64,000 bases of DNA from Copromyces sp. CBS 386.78 (lineage: Eukaryota; Ascomycota; Sordariomycetes; Sordariales; Sordariaceae), in the NCBI GenBank assembly GCA_030685235.1, contig MU839123.1, forward strand, positions 1 to 64,000. Direction: 5' to 3'. The notes below the pieces were generated by a model. It did no database searches. It was not told where the DNA came from and saw nothing but the letters and a program-made list of their open reading frames with translations. Positions 57,631 through 64,000 of this stretch are shown here, piece by piece. The translations under genes were made by a program, and so were the position numbers. Position 1 is the stretch's first letter. Each line of letters opens with the position of its first letter.

Positions 57631-58827
57631 TCAAGCCCAAGAAACCTCCTTTCCATACTCCTCCCTGTACTGCTGCAACACATCCACACTAATGTGGCTT
57701 CCGCCACAAACTACCATCACCACATTAACATTCTTCCACTCCTCGTCACTCAGTCCCTTCCCCATGTATTTCTTCAAATCCCCATTATACGCCGGCGCCA
57801 ACGTCGCGCCACAGGACACCTCCACCAACATGCGATGCTCATCCGCAAACCTCACACTCGCCATGGCCGCCTCCGCATCCGTCACCGTGGCACTCACCAA
57901 GTTCTCCTCGCCGACTTGTTCCCTCCACTCCCACGTCTTGCGGGAGACCTGCAACGCACCCAAGCTAGCCGCAATACTCGTGACGCCCTTAATCTTGACC
58001 AGCTTCCCCGCTTGCACGGATTGATTGAAGCAATCGGCTCCCACGGTCTCGATGGCCAAAACCCGCGGCTCTTTTCCGCCTCCTACTTCTTTACCCATCC
58101 CCTTTCCTCCCTTGTTGCGGGTAGGGCCCCACAGCCCCTCCATAATCCCATTCAACAACCCGCCTCCGCCGACGTTACACACCATGGCGTCTAGACACGT
58201 GCGATGCACCGTCTTCATCTGTTCCGCCACCTCATCCATCAGGGTGGCCGCGCCAGCCCAGATGTCTTCGTGGTCGAAGGGGGGAACGTAGACTTGCTTC
58301 GTCTTTTGTCCTTCCCCGTTTCCAGTCTCATCCTCAATGGCAGAAGCGGGCATTACGACTTCGCGAAGGTGCGTGTCGGCCTCAAACCACGAAGTACCAT
58401 GGATCACCACGGTTGCTCCGAGGCCGCGCAAACGACGCAGGACGGGCTCCCGTGCCGAGTTTGGCACAACGATGGTTGCGGGACAGGAGAGGGTGTGGGC
58501 GGTGGTGGCGCAGGCGAGGCCGGCGTTGCCGGCGGAGGAGCAGAAAAAGTGGTTCTTCTGGGGGGTTCCCTCGGAAGAAGAGGGGAGGGTGGAGCGGAGC
58601 ATCATGTAGCCGATGCCACTGTTTGGGTGTTAGTTTTGGTTTGGTACTTGAGTGAGGTGGTGGGTTGGACCATACCGAGACTTGAAGGACCCGGAAGGTT
58701 GGACATTCTCAAGTTTGAGATAGACGTTGCATCCGGCGGCGTTGGATAGCGGGCCGGAATAGATGAGGGGGGTTTCAATCCAGGGCTTGGGAGGCTCCGA
58801 GGCCGCGGGGCTTGATACAGAGCCCAT
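57631..58827 (-). CDS. PLP-dependent L-serine/L-threonine dehydratase (CHA1-like)
   Basis: Deaminates serine (and threonine) to pyruvate (or 2-oxobutyrate) plus ammonia, a catabolic role. Two exons (58827-58676 and 58618-57631) encode 379 residues. The PLP lysine is K49 in PSGSFKSRG, split from the next segment by the intron. The substrate loop SSAGNAGLA and the glycine loop NVGGGGLLNG, which binds the cofactor phosphate, are intact, and VVVCGGSHIS matches the family C-terminus. No regulatory ACT domain is present, which fits the catabolic rather than the biosynthetic (ILV1) type. It converges with the NAT9 gene, with 208 bp between stop codons. Confidence 0.93.
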
Positions 58828-59804
58828 TTTTGGCGTTGATTGTTTTGGTGAACTGGAGGCAGGTTGTTGTTTCTTGAGGGCTTGGAACGGAAGGGTTGGT
58901 CAGTGATTCCTTGTGTATGATGAGTATGGTTGTTTCCTTCCAGAAGCTCTCGTCAATGATGAATAAGAAGGTGGGTAGCCAAGAAGATAGGTCAACTTCT
59001 GAAAATCCGGGGAAGCTGGAGGACAAGATATATCCGGGGTGCGGGTAGGGTGTTCCGACAACTTTTTTTCCCCGCTCTCACTGGATCATCTTGATATGAA
59101 CAGTTCCCATAGGTTCAACACTCAATGGTGTTCTTATCTTTCTTGCTTCATCTGCACCCCGGACTTGGCCGGTTGGCCAGCGGGGTGGTCGTTGTTGGTA
59201 GGCGTTTGCCCCTTGCCGCTTGGGGCGGGCCGGTCCCATGATTGGAGTGTAGTGTACTTAGTACATTTCCCCCCTGGTCTGGACTCACCAGGACCTGTCA
59301 GGTAATCCATGTGCCTGCTTCATCATGATCTTGAGGCTCATGGGCGTGATGGGGTGTGAAGCTATAATAGATATATTACGGAATGGAAAGGTACAAAAGT
59401 ACCTGTCAATTGATCGGTCAAGATCGAATGTGACTGTGTGTCAAATCTTTTCCGGCCGGTATGTAACGACTGAGACGCCACGGGCTTTGAGGTCGATCAG
59501 AGAACTCGGACTGGTCCTGTGATGATGTGTTATTACATAAAAAGAAGCCAGAGAAGGCCGATCCCATGACCTACTGTCTTCTTTTTCTTTCTTTCCACCG
59601 TCCCAACTGTTGTGGTTGACTGACCCCTTGCTCTGTTGAGAGAAAATCTTTCTCTTGTTGCTTTTTTTGCTTCTTCCTCGCGACTCACACTAGTGATTGA
59701 TGACTTGGAAGAAGGTGGATACGGTTCCAGACCTACCTATAATGTGGATAGTGCGCTTAGGGCCTGATCGGCTCGCTGCGCTTCTGGGGAGCGCACAGAA
59801 ATTT
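58828..59804. other. intergenic up to repeat block
   Basis: Promoter side of the dehydratase gene; normal composition until about 59800, then a sharp shift to AT-rich repeat DNA. No gene is seen. Confidence 0.6.
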
Positions 59805-59851
59805 CAGTACAATCTAGTGCCCTGCAGCCCAGCGAACTAGCAATTGTACTG
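59805..59851. repeat. hairpin / inverted repeat at edge of repeat block
   Basis: CAGTACAATCTAGT (59805-59818) pairs with ACTAGCAATTGTACTG (59836-59851) with a two-base bulge. It begins CAGT and ends ACTG and sits at the junction between normal and RIP-type DNA, so it may be a transposon terminus. Confidence 0.6.
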
Positions 59852-59859
59852 ATTTTAGG

Positions 59860-60693
59860 GTGGTAGTCGTACTGGATCCGTGTAGGGGTAACCGCATTAG
59901 TGCTTTATTAACTATATTTATCGTTATTAACCGTTTTGGGTATAATTGATCCAGAAATCTACACTGCTTTCAAAGAGGGGTAGACCTTATTAATATTATT
60001 CGTGTTGTTCGTAATATTCGTAATATTATATTAAAAGTAAACAATAGCCAACAATCGACTAGACGACTAAATATTGCTATAATAACCTTATAAGATAACT
60101 TTATAGAACCTCTAAATATTATAAAGGGTATCGATTTATCTTAACTCTATATCCAAGCCCTAACCCTCGGTTTAATTATTGAAAATACTTTACTAGCGCT
60201 TATTTAGAATATTTTTAGCGATTTAACGCCCGCTGGCTATAATAATAATAAACTGCCTCCCTTCCCCTCCTTAGATATTATACTAATTTAACCGTTTGTT
60301 TAACTAAGTTAGGAATTAGCTCCTAATCCCCCCGTTACCCAAATCGCTGCTATTAAGAATATTCTTCTATTAACCTAACTTCTAATAATTAAGGGGAAGC
60401 GGAAGGCGCTAGCGAAGCTAGCGAATAAGAAGGCTCTTAAGAGACTTAAGGTACCAGTAAAGAAGAAGGCCCCGCTTATTTTCAATAGTACGACCGCAAT
60501 AAGATTTAATAATAAGACTACCGCGTAATTTATAGAGTGGTACCTATATTATTATAGAAAGAAATAGTTCAATAATACCTATCCGAAGGATTTTAAGAAG
60601 GTATAGGACTATTTTATCGATATATATAATAAGACGTAGCTAGGCTACCACTGGGATTTTAAGCGGGTAAACGGCAAATATAAAATTGAGATA
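59860..60693 (+). pseudogene. AT-rich coding-like relic of an unidentified element
   Basis: The stretch is RIP-like in composition, but a plus-strand frame can be followed through stops: a Lys/Ala-rich basic part near 60395-60470 (KRKALAKLANKKALKRLK) and then WYLYYYRKK...FIDIY...HWDFKRVNGKYKIEI near 60540-60693. I do not recognise the family; a DNA-transposon protein is possible. The frame runs straight into the gypsy LTR, suggesting it was interrupted by that insertion. Confidence 0.45.
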
Positions 60694-60930
60694 TAGTAAT
60701 ATAGGGTATCACGGGGTGAGGCACTGTTGGGGGTAGGGTTGGATATACGTTATTGTGCGGAGGAGAGGAAAGGAAGGATGTGTACGGAGGACTGGCTATA
60801 TGGGCGAGAGCCCTGGAAGGCCAGTCCGTACGCGCATATACCCTACACGTAACCGTACCATAACTCTGGGCATAGTACATCTAAGGGTCAGTATAGGGTG
60901 GGCATATTATAGGCTAATCTTATAATACTA
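60694..60930 (-). repeat. 3' LTR of gypsy element
   Basis: About 237 bp of almost normal composition sit between heavily AT-rich flanks. The ends are TAGTAATATAG (plus) and TAGTATTATAAG (minus), nearly inverted copies, and a purine tract abuts the high-coordinate end. Exact ends could be off by a few bases because the partner LTR is not in view. Confidence 0.65.
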
Positions 60931-60940
60931 TCCCCCCTTA
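60931..60940 (-). other. polypurine tract of gypsy element
   Basis: On the minus strand TAAGGGGGGA directly precedes the LTR, the expected plus-strand priming site. Confidence 0.6.
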
Positions 60941-63219
60941 AAAAAAGCTCTAGTAGCTTCAAACGATATATATATGAAATAATAACTTAATTGTTATAAT
61001 CGTTTAACTCTATTTCCTCCAATATTTTATCAAAATTAGTAATTTCTATAAGTAGTATCCTACCTACCTAGATATCTAATAATTATCGTAGTATCTTCCC
61101 GCATAATAATATTAAAGACTCTTCTACCTTCTTATTTAATAGTTCGGTCGGTTTACGAATAATTGTAACGCCGTTTAGGAGTGGGGTAAATATATTAATT
61201 ATAGTAGCGGTCTTACGGCGTATTAAGCGGGCGGAACGCTGTTTAGGTAGTTTAGGAGCGGACTCGGGGGGTTCGGGAGCGGATACGGGGTTGGGTATTA
61301 GTATTGGGGTAGTATTAATATATTTAGGCTATTACTAAACTTCGGGAGGTATTAGCTTATTAGGATTTTCTTTATAGAAGCGTAGGATTATTTCTTCGTA
61401 ATTAATAACGTTAGCCTTAAATTCTTAGGTCGGTTAGTAATTTCCTTTCTATTGTATATAGTAATATTAATAGGTATTATTATTTAATTAAATATAATTA
61501 AAGAACTTTTCGAAATTCTATTCGGTATATTCCTCGTAATTATTTATATAAATTATAATTCTCCTATTATTTGCCCTAATGTCCGTTAAAGTATTCTAGT
61601 TAGGGAAGCTTTTATTAATTTAAAGCTAGATTATAGAGACGTGAAAAATAGGGGCGTATTTTATATTCGAAGGTAGGGCGAGATAAATTATATAAGACTC
61701 CGCTCGTATAACTTTAAATAAGTTTTCCTATTGAGGGTAAAGTTTTAATATTAAGTAGCCGTTAGCGAGGTTAATTATATTAAGGAGTATTAAATCCCCT
61801 TCCTTATATTTAGGGGAATCGACCCGGTAACGGTTAGCGTTATTTTCGTACTATACTTAGGTACGTCTTATTTATTATAATATAAAATCCTAGATCGTTT
61901 AGAAACGATCGGCTAGTTCGTTAGCTTTATAATATTCTTTTAGCTAGGCGGGTAATAAGTTTGGATATAGCGGGGTGCGAAGTTCTATATTTATTTGGGG
62001 GTGAAAATTATAATTAGCGAAGAAGGGCGAAATATTAATTAATGACGATATTGCGTTATTATTAGTAAATTTAGTAAAAGGAAACTATTTAACCTAATTA
62101 ATTTATACCTAATTAATATAAAGACGAAGAAACTATTTTATTTTTATATTAATACGTTCAATTTAAACGTTAATTTAAGGGTAGAAAGCGGAAGTTAATT
62201 TACGAATAACGGTAAACCGCTTATATAAAATATTTTAAAAATATAAAACGAATTATATACTACGATTAGAGAGGATTATATTTAATAAGTTGTAAAGGTA
62301 GTATACTTAGTCGATAAAGCGATTAATTAGTTCTTCAACTTTTAGAATTACTATTAGGATATAGTAACGTATTTTAATTAATCGGTTAACGACGACGGTA
62401 ATATATTTAAAAATTTAGTTAAAGTAAATGTTTGGAAGTAGTAGAGTGATGTAATTAATAGATATATTTTTTTATAGTGTAAGTGAAACTTTAGAAAATT
62501 TGAGTAGGCTAGCGGATCTTCGTTTTAAAAATTTTGTTTTAATGTAGGGGAAATAGTTTTTATAAAAAATTCTAATATTATAAATTATTTTTTCCTAATA
62601 GAAATTATATTAAAGAAGGTTGTAAATTGCGTTATAATTAAGGTATTCTGTGCTAGGGGAATTATATTAACGGTTAATTAGGACGAATTAAAGTTCTTTA
62701 TTGTAAAGATTGATAATAACCCTATTGTACTATTTAGCTACTCCGTTATTAGTTATCTAATATTTTGCGAATATTTTATAAAATACCTTTTTAATATTAG
62801 GGGTTTATTATTTGTAAGTAGGATCCGATAAATAAGAAACGACTTTTTAAAAGAAAATTAAAGTTTTGTAACTATTTAAAATAATATCGTTAATAGATTT
62901 ATTGTCGTAGTTGCTTATTAAGTAGAAGGTGAAGTTTGAGGGGTCGAGGCAGTTGTTTTCGAATTATACGGGATTTAGGAGTGACCGTTAGTAGGTTACT
63001 AAACGATTATTATCGGCATTAGTAGGGCGATTATTAGGTTTACGGCTTAAGGTATTAGGGTGAAAGTTCTATAGCCTTAGGGTATATTTAATTAAGAAAT
63101 TAAATTGTAATAGGAATTAGGATTATTTTATATAACGTTAGGTAAGTTATTTATTGGTTATAAAGGTTTAAAGGTTTTTATAATCCGTTAAAATATTGAA
63201 AGGCTATTAGGCTCTTTCG

Positions 63220-64000
63220 AATTCCGGTTTCTATTCCTTTAATATTTTAATAATAGCGAGCAGCTCTTTATTGTATATATTGTAATTATATTTTTAAATT
63301 GTATATTTAGACGAAAAGTAAGTAATTAGGTAGAAAACGCTATTATTACTGTATTAAAAGAGAGTACCGCCTACGGTTTAATTAGAGGCGTTTATTTTAA
63401 TTACTGTTTTTTTAGATTAATTATAGATTTTTAATACGGGTCCGCTAATAAAAATTCGTTTTAAAGCTTCGAAAGTAGAATTATATATAGTGGACTATAA
63501 TTATATAATATTCTTTTTTATAAATTCGTATAATAGTCTTACTATTATTGAAAAATTTTTAATAAAACGGTAGTAAAAGTTTACGAAATTTAAAAAAAAT
63601 TATAAAGACTTTTTAAATTAAGGAACCGCTTAATCGGTAACGGCCTTAACCTTTTTTAAATTTATTTCGATACTTCCTAATATAATAATGAGGCTTAAAT
63701 ACTTTATTCGTATTATATAAAATTCGTATTTATTAATATTAATATTAAGGCCTACTTTAGTTAACCGGTCGAAGATATTACTAATATACTGTTTGTAATT
63801 TTTAACGTTATTTAAATAAATTAGAACGTCGTCGAAATAGGCGGTTATATAGATATTGAGAACGTTGTAAAGATTATTATTAATATAATTTTAGAATGCC
63901 CCGGGGGCGCTTTATAAGCCGAAAGGTATTATTAATAATTCGAATAAATTAAAACGTATTATAAAGGCTATAAACTATTTATATCCTTCTTTAATGTGAA
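63220..64000 (-). pseudogene. gypsy reverse transcriptase/RNase H remnant
   Basis: Minus-strand translation follows the Ty3/gypsy reverse transcriptase order, with the active-site box YFDD intact at 63828-63839, then KYEF and a connection to RNase H (KELLAIIKILKE). Several stop codons interrupt it, and the start of the domain is beyond the window. Confidence 0.85.

Larger units (their letters stand above)
60694..64000 (-). mobile_element. RIP-mutated Ty3/gypsy retrotransposon, truncated by window end
   Basis: The element lies on the minus strand with its 3' LTR at low coordinates, preceded (in its own direction) by a purine tract at 60931-60940. Upstream come RNase H echoes (NYNIYNKELLAIIKILKE near 63215-63300) and reverse transcriptase (near 63640-64000: PFGL..APGAF, AYFDDVLIYLN, KYEF). 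Order and motifs are of Ty3/gypsy type, with integrase expected between about 61500 and 63000. Stops are frequent throughout. The 5' half and 5' LTR are outside the window. Confidence 0.88.

Noticed and set aside
1..64000. tRNA, 5S rRNA or CRISPR array
   Set aside because: I looked for B-box-like GGTTCGA segments, the dispersed Neurospora 5S sequence and regularly spaced repeats and saw none; a covariance-model scan would be decisive.

Overview
The window looks like nuclear DNA of a filamentous ascomycete, almost certainly Neurospora or a very close relative. The genes carry short introns (about 50-140 nt) with GTAAGT/GTACGT donors and CTRAC branch points, and codon use is C-ending. The 71-residue GRG-1/CCG-1 protein is recognisable. 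Two retroelements are wrecked by C-to-T and G-to-A transitions, the signature of repeat-induced point mutation (RIP). Exon structures below were worked out by hand from splice signals, reading phase and protein-family continuity; every model closes in frame.

Layout. 1-6.57 kb has no gene I can support but holds a candidate small inverted-repeat element (1784-2129). 6.57-16.1 kb, all on +: an acidic-tailed protein of unknown function, saccharopine reductase (lysine synthesis), LAS1 (pre-rRNA processing), glyoxalase II, and a degenerate EF-hand protein whose first coding exon is only the start codon. 17.2-23.8 kb, all on -: a seven-TM receptor-like protein with a repetitive Ser/Pro tail, an EBP-family sterol isomerase, and grg-1/ccg-1. 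23.8-28.4 kb is non-coding and holds a second candidate MITE with perfect 50-bp inverted arms (24701-25027). 28.4-33.9 kb (-): a giant acidic protein with a C-terminal POT1/Cdc13-type OB fold.

34.57-39.99 kb is a complete but dead Ty1/copia element with both LTRs and a target-site duplication that is itself RIP-mutated. It sits between the divergent POT1-like gene and a flavin monooxygenase gene. 40.2-59 kb: flavin monooxygenase (+), ARO8-type aminotransferase (+), ribosomal protein uL4 (-), a secreted GH28-like protein missing its catalytic core (-), an RS-repeat/Cys-pair protein (-), mitochondrial methionyl-tRNA synthetase (+), a NAT9-type acetyltransferase (+), and an L-serine/threonine dehydratase (-). 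59.8-64 kb is heterochromatin-like AT-rich DNA: an older coding-like relic interrupted by a minus-strand Ty3/gypsy element that runs off the window end.

The genes are mostly housekeeping, in the loose order usual for this lineage: translation (uL4, LAS1, MetRS), amino-acid metabolism (saccharopine reductase, ARO8-type aminotransferase, serine dehydratase), detoxification (glyoxalase II, FMO) and sterol metabolism (EBP). I see no biosynthetic cluster or CRISPR. The most novel material is in the repeats, the core-deleted GH28-like gene and the unnamed repetitive proteins.
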